A stretch of 64,000 nucleotides of DNA, from NCBI RefSeq assembly GCF_011752935.1, contig NZ_VWWO01000001.1, forward strand, positions 372,001-436,000, given 5' to 3'. Origin of the DNA: Chitinophaga sp. Cy-1792 (lineage in GTDB: Bacteria; Bacteroidota; Bacteroidia; Chitinophagales; Chitinophagaceae). The position numbers and the translations under genes are program-made. Below the pieces are notes generated by a model, which was given only the letters and a program-made list of their open reading frames with translations, searched no databases and was not told where the DNA came from. Shown piece after piece: positions 9,223-18,013 of this stretch (its first letter is position 1; each line of letters starts with the position of its first letter).

Positions 9223-9861
9223 TTAATGACTTAATGGTCCCACATTGAATATAACCTGGTATAGTAACCCCATTCCAAAAACAATCATACTGGCACCTGC
9301 AATTCTATTGAGCCAGCTAACGTTGGTAAGGGTGAGTTTATGCCTGATCTTGTCTGCCACAAATACTTTCATAATATCTGCAGATAATACCAGGAGCAGA
9401 CAGGTACCATACATTATAATCCGGTAAGATACCGCAGTGGCTGCAGATGCAATACATACCGGCAGCCAGAAGATGATCACACCCGGATTCAGCGTATTCA
9501 TCAGAAAACCTGTAAGCCAGATTTTAAGGTAATCGTGGGTCCGGAACATTTCCGGTTTCTCTTCTCCTGTACTGATTCTCACCTTCTTGAAAAACAAACC
9601 GTATATACCCATTCCAATCAGCAGTATACCACCGCAGATGCCAATGATACGGTTATATCCTTCCAGCCGGGATATAAATGCAGTGGAGAGATTTCCCACC
9701 GTTACGTACATTATATCACTAAAAGACACGCCCAGCGCAAAACTGATCCCTGCCTTAAAACCATTATTGATGCTGTATTTTATAATGGCGAATATTACCG
9801 GGCCTACCGATAAGGATAAAAATAGCCCCAGTCCTAGTCCCGCTACAATTGCTGCTATCAT
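9223..9861 (-). CDS. LysE/RhtB family amino-acid exporter
   Basis: A 212-residue inner-membrane protein with about six hydrophobic segments. The N-terminal GLFLSLSVGPVIFAIIKYSI and LNPGVIIFWLPVC segments fit the LysE/RhtB translocators, which export amino acids or similar solutes using the proton gradient. The substrate cannot be told. Its stop faces the oxidoreductase beta gene across a shared terminator. It lies 30 bases downstream of the GH3 gene on the same strand and may be read through from it. Confidence 0.85.
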   Translation of the reverse strand: MIAAIVAGLGLGLFLSLSVGPVIFAIIKYSINNGFKAGISFALGVSFSDIMYVTVGNLSTAFISRLEGYNRIIGICGGILLIGMGIYGLFFKKVRISTGEEKPEMFRTHDYLKIWLTGFLMNTLNPGVIIFWLPVCIASAATAVSYRIIMYGTCLLLVLSADIMKVFVADKIRHKLTLTNVSWLNRIAGASMIVFGMGLLYQVIFNVGPLSH

Positions 9862-9891
9862 GCTTTAATGTTCCTGGTCTTCGTTGGTAGA

Positions 9892-11430
9892 TTATTGCTT
9901 TACGGTTTTCCCTTCCAGAAATTTCTCCCAATCCTTCAGCTTGTCACCTTTCATTACTCTAGGGAACTTATTCATCGCACCTTCCTTGCCTTTGCAACGC
10001 AGGTAGTCGATAAATACATCGTTAGGCAATACTTCTACAAACACTTCTTTAAGCGCAGAAGTTCTTTCGACTGCATAGTCGTCATTTACTTCAGCCAGGG
10101 TTTGATCAATGATTTCACGTACACGGGCCGAATCCACATTAACACTGTCAGTGCCAATATACCAGCGGTGTGCGAACATACCGCCATAAGGGAAACCAGC
10201 CACAGTAAACTCTCTGATAGTAATACCCAGTTTTTTCTGGACACTATCTATCGCTTTATTCATGTTGTCGATACTCATATGTTCCCCGCAAAGGCTGAGG
10301 AATTGCTTGGTACGACCAACAATTACTATTTCATGTTCTTTTACAGAAGAGAATTTCACCACGTCGCCAATCAGGTAGCGCCATGCACCGGCACAGGTCG
10401 ACAGCATCACCGCATATTCCACATCTTCCACGACCTCATTGATCATGTAAGCCTTAGGATTGGGTTTTACCTCTCCTTCTGCATCAAAGTTTTCTTCGTT
10501 GAAAGGAATAAATTCAAAGAAGATACCTGCATTCAGCACCAGCTTGATACCTCTGGTTCCCGGACGGGCCTGGAAACCGAAAGAACCTTCTGATGCCATA
10601 TATGTTTCAATGAACGTAATCGGCTTTCCGAGCAGTTTCTGGAAGCTTTCACGGTATGGCTCGAAAGAGACACCACCATGAATATAAATTGCCAGATTCG
10701 GCCAGATTTCATGGATGTGCTTAACACCATGGTACTTGATAATTTCTTCAAAAACGATCTGTACCCAGGCAGGCACACCACAAACGGTACCCACATCCCA
10801 TTGAGGGGCCTTGCGTACAATCAGCTTGATACGCTGTTCCCAATTGGGTTTGCGGGAGATTTTGCCACCAGGCTTATAGAAACGGCGGAACCAGCGGGGA
10901 ATATTTTTGGCCTGAATGCCACTCATATCACCCTCGTAATAGTCGCCTTTTTCAAACAGAGAAGTTGTTCCTCCCAGCATCAGGATCCCCTTTTCGTAGG
11001 ATTTTGCCGGAATGTTAAAGTTTGCCATTGAGTACAGCTGCTTCACACCTACCTTCTTCACTGTCTTTAACATATCACGGGTTACCGGAATATGTTTACT
11101 GGCCGACTCAGAGGTTCCTGAGCTCAGCGCAAAATATTTGATTTTTTCGGGCCAGCTAACGTTTTCTTCGCCTTCCAGGCAACGGTACCACCATTCTTTA
11201 TGCATCTTGGTGTAGTTGTGCACAGGTACTTTATCCTTGTAGGCGCCGATAAAGTTAGGGTTGTCCAGGACCTCCTGGAACTGATAGTGGCGTCCAAATT
11301 CAGTGTCCTTGGCCTTCTCCAGCAACCGGTGTAACACCTGCAGCTGGTACTGGCGCGGTGTTCCTAATTTAAATGTGAACTTTTTCCTGATCCTGAGCGA
11401 CCTGGAAATAAGATTTCCTATAATGGCCAT
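9892..11430 (-). CDS. GH3 (auxin-responsive) superfamily protein
   Basis: A 512-residue protein of the GH3 family, acyl-adenylate-forming enzymes that in plants join amino acids to jasmonate or auxin; bacterial members have no settled substrate. The ATP-binding loop is FALSSGTSESASKHIPVT near residue 105, followed by YMASEGSFGFQ near 285 and YVIGD-like YLIGDVVKF near 360. C-terminal GRTKQFLSLCGEHMS is the second domain hinge. The length is normal for the family. A TATTTTTG promoter box lies 20 bases upstream. Confidence 0.88.
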   Translation of the reverse strand: MAIIGNLISRSLRIRKKFTFKLGTPRQYQLQVLHRLLEKAKDTEFGRHYQFQEVLDNPNFIGAYKDKVPVHNYTKMHKEWWYRCLEGEENVSWPEKIKYFALSSGTSESASKHIPVTRDMLKTVKKVGVKQLYSMANFNIPAKSYEKGILMLGGTTSLFEKGDYYEGDMSGIQAKNIPRWFRRFYKPGGKISRKPNWEQRIKLIVRKAPQWDVGTVCGVPAWVQIVFEEIIKYHGVKHIHEIWPNLAIYIHGGVSFEPYRESFQKLLGKPITFIETYMASEGSFGFQARPGTRGIKLVLNAGIFFEFIPFNEENFDAEGEVKPNPKAYMINEVVEDVEYAVMLSTCAGAWRYLIGDVVKFSSVKEHEIVIVGRTKQFLSLCGEHMSIDNMNKAIDSVQKKLGITIREFTVAGFPYGGMFAHRWYIGTDSVNVDSARVREIIDQTLAEVNDDYAVERTSALKEVFVEVLPNDVFIDYLRCKGKEGAMNKFPRVMKGDKLKDWEKFLEGKTVKQ

Positions 11431-11449
11431 TAAAATGTCTATTAAACTG

Positions 11450-11457
11450 CAAAAATA
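11450..11457 (-). promoter_or_regulatory. -7 box TATTTTTG for the GH3 gene
   Basis: On the minus strand the sequence reads TATTTTTG, fitting TAnnTTTG. The 5' leader would be about 13 bases. No TTTG is seen at -33. Confidence 0.45.
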
Positions 11458-11528
11458 TCGAATTATATCACCACTTGCGTGTACCGCTTTCGTGGTAGAA
11501 ATCCGTCGTCTTTTTCGTAATTCGTAAT

Positions 11529-11536
11529 TACCTTTG
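11529..11536 (+). promoter_or_regulatory. -7 box TACCTTTG just before the phosphatase gene
   Basis: TACCTTTG ends 4 bases before the ATG at 11541. With the usual start point a few bases after the box, the mRNA would be leaderless or nearly so. Confidence 0.5.
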
Positions 11537-11540
11537 CCTC

Positions 11541-12311
11541 ATGTTAAAAGCAACATTGCTCAAAGCTACTGAAGCCGGCGCACAAATACTGAAACAATAT
11601 TTTAATGGCGCCTTCGAGGTTAGCTCCAAAAGCTCCCTCAATGACCTCGTCACCGAGGCAGATAAAAAATCTGAAAAAGCCATCATTGAAGTGATCCGTC
11701 AGGCCTTCCCTGACCACTTCATTCTCAGTGAGGAAGCGGGCGCCATCCCTTCACAGTCCAACGTTAAATGGATTATTGACCCGATAGATGGTACCATCAA
11801 TTTCGCAAACGGAGTACCCATCTGCTGTGTGTCCATAGGCGTGGAAAAAGATGGTGAAATGATCCTGGGAGCAGTATATAATCCTTTCATGAACGAATTT
11901 TTCTTCGCAGAAAAAGGAAAAGGCGCTACCCTCAACGACAAACCCATCCATGTTTCCAAAAACGGCAACTTTGACCAATGCCTGCTGGTAACCGGTTTCC
12001 CCTATAATTGGGAAGAGTCAGCCAATAACCCGATGGTGGTACTGGAAAGACTCGTCAAAAAAGGCCTCCCGGTTCGCCGACTCGGCTCCGCAGCCATAGA
12101 CCTCTGCTGGGTCGCCTGCGGCCGCTTCGACGGGTTCTACGAACATTCCCTCCAGGCATGGGACTCCGCAGCAGGATTCCTCATCGTGGAAGAAGCCGGT
12201 GGTAAAGTAACCGACTTCAGCGGAAACTATTATTCTCCATATCAAAAAACAATTCTGGCCACCAACGGCCATATTCACCAGGCCCTGCAAGACCTTGTAA
12301 ACGGCAAATAA
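11541..12311 (+). CDS. Inositol monophosphatase family protein
   Basis: A 256-residue Mg-dependent sugar or inositol phosphatase. The metal-site motifs are in order: EEAGA near residue 64, WIIDPIDGTINFANG near 80 (the DPxDGT signature) and HSLQAWDSAAGFLIVEEAG near 205 (the WDxAAG signature). Substrates of this family range over inositol phosphate, fructose-1,6-bisphosphate and PAP; this one cannot be assigned. Its stop is 2 bases before thiL, so the two form an operon. The promoter box almost touches the start codon. Confidence 0.88.
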   Translation: MLKATLLKATEAGAQILKQYFNGAFEVSSKSSLNDLVTEADKKSEKAIIEVIRQAFPDHFILSEEAGAIPSQSNVKWIIDPIDGTINFANGVPICCVSIGVEKDGEMILGAVYNPFMNEFFFAEKGKGATLNDKPIHVSKNGNFDQCLLVTGFPYNWEESANNPMVVLERLVKKGLPVRRLGSAAIDLCWVACGRFDGFYEHSLQAWDSAAGFLIVEEAGGKVTDFSGNYYSPYQKTILATNGHIHQALQDLVNGK

Positions 12312-12313
12312 TT

Positions 12314-13348
12314 ATGGAACAGGAAAGAACAGAAATCAGTGATCTCGGTGAATTTGGTCTCATCGACTACCTCACCAGAAATATAGAAATACAGAATGCC
12401 AGCACCGTACTCGGCGTTGGCGACGATGCGGCTGTTATCGACCACTTCGGCAAACAAACCGTTATCAGCACAGATATGCTGGTAGAAGGCATCCACTTCG
12501 ACCTGATGTACGTACCCATGAAACACCTGGGCTACAAATCAGTGGTGGTAAACCTCTCCGATATCTACGCCATGAACGCCACCCCTACTCATATCACCAT
12601 GAGCCTGGCGTTCTCCAACCGATTTTCCCTGGAAGCCTTAAACGAATTCTATGAAGGCGTTTATGCTGCCTGCGAAAAATATGGGGTAGACCTGATCGGC
12701 GGAGATACCAGCAACTCTCAGAAAGGATTGGTTATCAGCGTTACAGCTATCGGCGAAGTAACCCCTGATCAATTCGTGAAAAGGTCCACCGCACAAAACA
12801 GAGACCTCCTCTGCGTTACCGGCGACCTCGGCGCTGCCTACCTCGGCCTTACCCTCCTGGAAAGAGAAAAGAAAATATATCTCGAAAGTCCACAACTGGC
12901 GCCAGATCTGGAAGATCAGACCTATATCATCGGCAGACAATTAAAACCTGAAGCCAGAAAAGATATCATCGAATTCCTGCAGGAAAGTGATATCAAACCA
13001 ACAGCCATGATGGACGTCAGTGATGGCCTGAGCTCTGAAATTCTTCATATCTGCAAACAAAGCAATCTGGGCGTGGTACTGTATGAAGAGAAAATCCCGA
13101 TAGCCCAGGAAAGTAAGGAAATAGCCCTGAAGTTCGGCCTGGACCCTACGGCATGCGCATTAAGCGGCGGTGAAGACTATGAACTCCTGTTTACCATGAA
13201 ACAGGAAGATTATGATAAAATCGTGCTCAATGAACAAATCAGCGTGATCGGCTATATGACCGACATCAGCGAAGGCGCGCATATTCTTACCAAAGGAGGC
13301 AACAAATTCAAACTGGTAGCCCAGGGCTGGAACGCCTTTGAGCAATAA
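12314..13348 (+). CDS. thiL: Thiamine-monophosphate kinase
   Basis: This 344-residue enzyme phosphorylates thiamine monophosphate to the active cofactor thiamine diphosphate with ATP. VLGVGDDAAVIDH near residue 32, STDMLVEGIHFDL near 55, LIGGDTSNSQKGLVISVTAIG near 125 and MMDVSDGLSSEI near 235 are the conserved Mg-ATP and substrate segments of the PurM/ThiL fold. It directly follows the phosphatase gene. The product would feed thiamine-diphosphate enzymes such as the nearby KorB. A strong terminator follows. Confidence 0.93.
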   Translation: MEQERTEISDLGEFGLIDYLTRNIEIQNASTVLGVGDDAAVIDHFGKQTVISTDMLVEGIHFDLMYVPMKHLGYKSVVVNLSDIYAMNATPTHITMSLAFSNRFSLEALNEFYEGVYAACEKYGVDLIGGDTSNSQKGLVISVTAIGEVTPDQFVKRSTAQNRDLLCVTGDLGAAYLGLTLLEREKKIYLESPQLAPDLEDQTYIIGRQLKPEARKDIIEFLQESDIKPTAMMDVSDGLSSEILHICKQSNLGVVLYEEKIPIAQESKEIALKFGLDPTACALSGGEDYELLFTMKQEDYDKIVLNEQISVIGYMTDISEGAHILTKGGNKFKLVAQGWNAFEQ

Positions 13349-13366
13349 CACCTGCACATAAATTCT

Positions 13367-13405
13367 AAGGGCTGACTAAAAGTTATTTTAGTCAGCCCTT
13401 TTTGT
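13367..13405. terminator. Bidirectional terminator
   Basis: A perfect 15-bp stem (13367-13381 with 13386-13400), a GTTA loop and a T tract after it. It serves the convergent thiL and GT39 genes. Confidence 0.9.
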
Positions 13406-13406
13406 T

Positions 13407-15134
13407 TTATTCCACAGTAACCTGGATTACCTGGCTATTATGTGTGGGTGGCAACGGCCACTGAAACACACTGCATTTCAGCTGATAATTACCCGCTTCC
13501 TGCGGCATCACAATATTAATCGTGCTGAGTCTGCGGGTGATAGCGTTAGCTAAAGTAAGATCAGTTTTTACCGGTGCATACGCAGAATCCTTCGTTGTAA
13601 ACCCATATCCAATCACAGCTTCATTCTTCCAGTTGATCGGCACCGAACGGTGATAGTTGTTCTCTGGCTGAATTACCAGACTAACATGCTCTCCTTTTCT
13701 GGCCCTGATCTTTTTCATGGCAGGCTTAAACTGGATCAGGTTATAAGAGTAATAGGCCGAATCAAGATAATAATCCCAGGTACCATAGCTGGTTTTAATG
13801 CTGTCGGTAATCGGCAGATCGTTGCCAAATACCAGTACAGGCTTGCCCCACAACTCGGTTTCGGTATCCCAGTAATTATACTGGCTTCTTCTTGAATAGC
13901 GCGAATTCAGGCTATAGGAAAGATGACCGGTATAAAACATATACTTGGAAGGCAGTTGGTAACTGTTGAGAAACACCACTGGCTTATCTCCGGCTACCGC
14001 GGCCACTTTGGAGGTCCACTCCCTGTTATTGTGGATCTCCGGGCGGATATCCAGTCCAGGTGCGAAATCCCAGATCATATATACTCTTACCAGCAACACC
14101 AGCAACAGAGATACCGGTAACGTATATACGAAAATACGACCCTTCCATCCTTTGCGCTTGATCGTCTGATGGGCCAGGATCACCGCCGGTGCAAACAACA
14201 TTACTGTCCAGTTGGCTTCTACCCTGCCTTTGAACGTACTGATCATGAAAAATACCAGCACGCCAATCAGTGAGTATTTCAATGCGCGTTCAAAAGTATG
14301 CTGTATCGGGCAGATGATCGCGTAGTATAATAGCAGCCAGCCTAACAGCGGCCCGAACAGCAGGAGCTGTCCGCCCAGATAATCCAGCGTATAGCTGCTA
14401 TCATAGCTGCTGGCATTTCTTTCTATCAGATGATATTGGAGAGAAGGAAAATCATGTGTGTACTGCCATACGATATGGGGCATGAACAGCAGTGTGGTAA
14501 TAATACAGGCGACATAAAACTTCCATACCCTCAGCAGGTTCAGGTTGGACAACACCGTGAAAAACACCAGTAATACGCCATGGTATTTACTGTAAAACAT
14601 CAGTACCATGGAAATCGCCAGCAGTAAGGTATTCTTCCAGCTTTGCTCATCAATAAATACCTTATATGCCCAGAAATAAAGGGCCGCAAAGAACACCAGC
14701 GGTACATCGGGTACTGCCAGCATACCGCCCACCTGCATCGCTCCCATGGAACCAAGTATCAGGTAGTACAAACGGTTATCTTCCTGCGATAGCAGCTTGG
14801 CCGTCACCCATAGCGTAAGCGTATTGATTACCACTACCAGCAAACGTACCCCCAGTTCATTATGAAAAATACCGTAGCCGATTTTGATCAGCAGTGCGAT
14901 CATAGGCGGATGATCGAAATATCCCCAATCGAGATGGCGGGAATATACCCAGTAGTAGGCCTCATCATCCCAGAGCTCAGAAAAGCAGGCCTGAAAAAGA
15001 CCCAGCAGCAGCCAGCCCAGTAAAAACAGGTTTCGGTATTGATTTTTAGAGAAGAAATGAGGAATACCCATGCGCGCTAAATGTATATGTTTAGTGCGAA
15101 GATAGTTATTAACAGTAAACCACTGTTTCTCCAT
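13407..15134 (-). CDS. GT39/ArnT-like membrane glycosyltransferase
   Basis: A protein of up to 575 residues with about ten membrane helices. ELWDDEAYYWVYSRHLDWGYFDHPPM near residue 52 is the first extracytoplasmic loop of the PMT/ArnT fold, whose acidic pair and HPP are conserved. Such enzymes move a sugar from a polyprenyl phosphate to a protein or lipid on the outer face of the inner membrane. The C-terminal 200 residues are a soluble domain. The longest frame overlaps nagA by 26 bases; a start at 15071 (MGIPHFFSK) would remove the overlap and is equally possible. Confidence 0.85.
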   Translation of the reverse strand: MEKQWFTVNNYLRTKHIHLARMGIPHFFSKNQYRNLFLLGWLLLGLFQACFSELWDDEAYYWVYSRHLDWGYFDHPPMIALLIKIGYGIFHNELGVRLLVVVINTLTLWVTAKLLSQEDNRLYYLILGSMGAMQVGGMLAVPDVPLVFFAALYFWAYKVFIDEQSWKNTLLLAISMVLMFYSKYHGVLLVFFTVLSNLNLLRVWKFYVACIITTLLFMPHIVWQYTHDFPSLQYHLIERNASSYDSSYTLDYLGGQLLLFGPLLGWLLLYYAIICPIQHTFERALKYSLIGVLVFFMISTFKGRVEANWTVMLFAPAVILAHQTIKRKGWKGRIFVYTLPVSLLLVLLVRVYMIWDFAPGLDIRPEIHNNREWTSKVAAVAGDKPVVFLNSYQLPSKYMFYTGHLSYSLNSRYSRRSQYNYWDTETELWGKPVLVFGNDLPITDSIKTSYGTWDYYLDSAYYSYNLIQFKPAMKKIRARKGEHVSLVIQPENNYHRSVPINWKNEAVIGYGFTTKDSAYAPVKTDLTLANAITRRLSTINIVMPQEAGNYQLKCSVFQWPLPPTHNSQVIQVTVE

Positions 15135-16206
15135 TCTCCGGTATTACGAGGAAGGAGGCCTCACAGCCCGGCGCGATGCGACCGATGCGGTTTTCCAGGC
15201 CTAACGCCTGTGCAGGATATAAAGACGCCATTCTGATAGCCTCCCGCATACTGCAAATTTTATGTTTTGCACAGTTACGTACTGCCTGCAGCATGGTCAG
15301 GCGACTGCCTGCCAGTACGCCGGCATCATTCACAAAACGGTCTTTTTCTTTCAGATAAATATAAAAATCGCCTTCTTTATTCTCTTCTACAGCATCTGTG
15401 ATGAGATAAAGCCGGTTGCCCATAATTTTTTTGCTGATACGAACAGCCGCAAAATCAACGTGGATACCATCTGCCACAATACTGGCGTATACCTCCGGAT
15501 GATCATAGATAGCGCCCACCAGGCCAGGAGCCCTGCTTTCCAATGGCGACATCGCATTGAAAAGATGTGTAGCATGATGTATACCATTATTGAACGCCGT
15601 ATAGGCTTCCGCGTAAGTAGCATTACTATGACCTGCATAAACGATGATGCCAGCATCCTGTAATTGCTTTACCAGCGCAGGGTCGCAGCATTCCGGTGCC
15701 AGTGTGATCATCTTCACCACATCCTCATTCTCCAGGATCATATCTATATCTTCCTGTGTAGGCTGGCGAATATATTCAGGACGATGTGCCCCTTTTTTAG
15801 CGGGATTAATGAACGGCCCTTCCAGGTGAAGGCCCAGGACCCCTTTGCCGCCTTTCTCCCAGTAAGCCCTCACTGCCCTGATGGCGTCCAGGACAATGTC
15901 ATCAGAAATAGTAGCCACTGTAGGCATGAAATAAGCCGCACCCCCTTTTTTACATGCCTCATACGTTGCCTTCAGGGATTTCACACTTGGATAGAGCGAA
16001 AATACCTGCCCGTTGCCACCATAAACCTGCAGATCTATTAAAGCCGGCGCCATATAGGCACCTTTCAAATCAATGATCTCGTGGTTCTCTTTTACTTCTT
16101 CCGTAGGTACAATACTGGTAATCAGACCATTATCAACATTAACAGCGTGGTTCTTCAGTAGGACCTCACCAGTAAAGATCGTGGCATTAATATAAGAGGT
16201 GGGCAT
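15109..16206 (-). CDS. nagA: N-acetylglucosamine-6-phosphate deacetylase
   Basis: A 365-residue amidohydrolase that turns GlcNAc-6-P into glucosamine-6-P and acetate in amino-sugar recycling or chitin use. LHLEGPFINPAKKGAHR near residue 122 carries the metal Glu, AGHSNATYAEA and HHATHLFNAMSPLE (near 190-215) the His ligands and LITDAVEENKEG near 265 the catalytic Asp. It follows the VOC gene by 4 bases and slightly overlaps the GT39 gene. No nagB is present nearby. A chitin-degrading lifestyle would fit but is inference. Confidence 0.92.
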   Translation of the reverse strand: MPTSYINATIFTGEVLLKNHAVNVDNGLITSIVPTEEVKENHEIIDLKGAYMAPALIDLQVYGGNGQVFSLYPSVKSLKATYEACKKGGAAYFMPTVATISDDIVLDAIRAVRAYWEKGGKGVLGLHLEGPFINPAKKGAHRPEYIRQPTQEDIDMILENEDVVKMITLAPECCDPALVKQLQDAGIIVYAGHSNATYAEAYTAFNNGIHHATHLFNAMSPLESRAPGLVGAIYDHPEVYASIVADGIHVDFAAVRISKKIMGNRLYLITDAVEENKEGDFYIYLKEKDRFVNDAGVLAGSRLTMLQAVRNCAKHKICSMREAIRMASLYPAQALGLENRIGRIAPGCEASFLVIPENGETVVYC

Positions 16207-16210
16207 ATCG

Positions 16211-16609
16211 TCAGCTTTTAGCGATTATTTCGTATAACTCTAAAGGTAACCCATCGGGATCAGCAAAAAAAGTAAAACGCTGATTTGTGTGCGGATCAAT
16301 TCTGATTGGCTCGGTGTTCACACCTTTTTCTGTCAGTTCTTTTACCGCCAACTCTATGTCTGACACAGCAAAGGCCAGATGACGCAGCCCTTGTGCCTCA
16401 GGCCGGCTTACACGTGCAGGCGGATCAGGAAAAGAGAAAAGCTCAATCACATAATGGTCCCCAATCGCCAGGTCCAGCTTATAGGAATCCCGTTCTTCCC
16501 GGTACACTTCCCGGATAATATTTAATCCCAGTACTTCGGTATAAAATTTTTTACTACGCTGATAATCAGCACAGATAATGGCTATATGATGTATACCTTT
16601 CAGGAGCAT
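16211..16609 (-). CDS. VOC-family (glyoxalase/bleomycin-resistance fold) protein
   Basis: A 132-residue metalloprotein with two beta-alpha-beta-beta-beta units. Likely metal ligands are His in KGIHHIAIICADYQ, Glu in YVIELFSFPD, His in GLRHLAFAVSD and Glu in GLPLELYEI. The layout resembles SMU508/YaeR-type lactoylglutathione-lyase-like proteins; the substrate is unknown. It is 4 bases upstream of nagA, so it is co-transcribed with it. A weak terminator separates it from the nitrilase gene. Confidence 0.85.
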   Translation of the reverse strand: MLLKGIHHIAIICADYQRSKKFYTEVLGLNIIREVYREERDSYKLDLAIGDHYVIELFSFPDPPARVSRPEAQGLRHLAFAVSDIELAVKELTEKGVNTEPIRIDPHTNQRFTFFADPDGLPLELYEIIAKS

Positions 16610-16623
16610 ACGCTAAGAATTTA

Positions 16624-16661
16624 AAAGGGCCGACCCGGGAAATAGTCCTGATCAGCCCTTT
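16624..16661 (-). terminator. Possible weak terminator after the nitrilase gene
   Basis: Arms 16624-16633 and 16652-16661 pair with one mismatch around an 18-base loop; on the minus strand the hairpin ends in TTTT. Confidence 0.45.
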
Positions 16662-16684
16662 GATATGTTTAAAAAGATCTGGTG

Positions 16685-17482
16685 TTAGTCGAGAATGGTA
16701 AAAACATCCGCGTCTTTCAGGAAAGGAATTTTTGTTCTCACCTCATCCAGGTGCTCACGTTTAAGGGTATACGTAAAGATATCCTGATCGTGTGCTTTTT
16801 CATAGATGATCTCTCCCATCGGGTCGATCAGGCTGGAATCACCACTATGGTAGATATCATGGCCATCGTTGCCAACACGGTTCACCCCGATAACATAGCT
16901 CTGGTTCTCGATGGCACGTGCACGCAGCAACGATTTCCAGGCGGTATTACGACGTTCCGGCCAGTTGGCCACATATACCAGCACATCATAAGCAGGAGCG
17001 CCGGTTTCAGGCTGTAATGTATTCCTTGCCCATACCGGGAAACGCAGATCATAACAGATGTTCAGGTTGATTTTCCAACCTTTTACTGAAGCGATCAGTC
17101 GTTTGCTTCCGGCTTCGTAGTGCTCATGCTCGCCGGCGTAACCGAAGAGATGGCGTTTATCATAGGTGCCATAGGTGCCGTTTGGCAGCATCCAGATAAG
17201 ACGGTTCAGGTATTGACCATTTTCTTCGATGATCAGACTGCCGGTAATGATGATGTTCTTTTCCGCTGCCTTCTTCTTCATCCACTGAAATGCACTGCCA
17301 TCCATGGTTTGCGCAAGGCGCTCCGGCGCCATGCTGAAGCCGGTGCTAAACATCTCCGGTAAAAAAACTACTTCCGTCCGCTCTCCTATGCTGTCGATCT
17401 TCTCATCAAACATGCGAAGGTTGGCATCAATATCTTCCCAATACAGGCTGGACTGGATAAGTGTTACTTTTAAATCTGACAT
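16685..17482 (-). CDS. Nitrilase-superfamily amidohydrolase (omega-amidase-like)
   Basis: A 265-residue carbon-nitrogen hydrolase. The Glu-Lys-Cys triad is visible: VVFLPEMFSTGF (Glu near 44), TYDKRHLFGYAGEHEHY (Lys near 108) and LNICYDLRFPVWARN (Cys near 141). The sequence around these matches the YafV/NIT2 omega-amidases, which hydrolyse 2-oxoglutaramate or 2-oxosuccinamate, a metabolite-repair job. It is 62 bases downstream of recX on the same strand. Confidence 0.87.
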   Translation of the reverse strand: MSDLKVTLIQSSLYWEDIDANLRMFDEKIDSIGERTEVVFLPEMFSTGFSMAPERLAQTMDGSAFQWMKKKAAEKNIIITGSLIIEENGQYLNRLIWMLPNGTYGTYDKRHLFGYAGEHEHYEAGSKRLIASVKGWKINLNICYDLRFPVWARNTLQPETGAPAYDVLVYVANWPERRNTAWKSLLRARAIENQSYVIGVNRVGNDGHDIYHSGDSSLIDPMGEIIYEKAHDQDIFTYTLKREHLDEVRTKIPFLKDADVFTILD

Positions 17483-17544
17483 CTTTAAAAATTATATCAG
17501 CAAATTTACAATGAGACTGATTAGAAACTTTTTAAATTATGCCT

Positions 17545-18009
17545 TTACATTTCGGCATTATTTGCGATTTGTTCAAGCGCCTCGCTGATAAGTTCCTGTT
17601 CAAAGCCTCTTTGCAAAAGATATTGCATCGTTTTATATTTCCTTTTCAAAGGGATTTCCCTGCTGAGCGACTGATATTTCTTCTCCGTCAACTGCTGCAG
17701 TACTTTCCAGTAATCATCCGCGTCTATCTCCTCCATTCCCTTTCTGATACAGTAATCAGATACCTGTTTCTGTTTCAGCGATTGCCGGATTTTCTTCTTT
17801 CCCCATTGCTTCATCCTGAATTTACCGCCGGCATAGGCTTTGGCAAATCTTTCCTCGCTCAGAAAATTCTCCGCGATCAGTGCAGCAATGCATTCTTCTA
17901 CTTCAGGACCCCGTATTCCCAGTTCCAATGCCTTATACTTTACTTCAGAATGGCATCTTTCCTGGTAGGCGCAGTACTGTCGCAGTTTTTCCAGTAATAC
18001 CTCAGACAT
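17545..18009 (-). CDS. recX: Regulatory protein RecX
   Basis: A 154-residue, highly basic, all-helical protein with the three-helix repeats of RecX, an inhibitor of RecA filament growth. ALELGIRGPEVEECI, ENFLSEERFAKAYAGGKFR and WGKKKIRQSLKQKQVSD are the typical repeat segments. Its start is 4 bases after the pcrA stop, so it is translated from the helicase mRNA; recA itself is not in the window. The link of RecX to PcrA fits since both act on RecA filaments. Confidence 0.88.
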   Translation of the reverse strand: MSEVLLEKLRQYCAYQERCHSEVKYKALELGIRGPEVEECIAALIAENFLSEERFAKAYAGGKFRMKQWGKKKIRQSLKQKQVSDYCIRKGMEEIDADDYWKVLQQLTEKKYQSLSREIPLKRKYKTMQYLLQRGFEQELISEALEQIANNAEM

Positions 18010-18013
18010 CGGA

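Noticed and set aside
9868..10593. A 241-codon plus-strand frame
   Set aside because: Antisense to the GH3 gene, which shows the expected ATP-binding loop.
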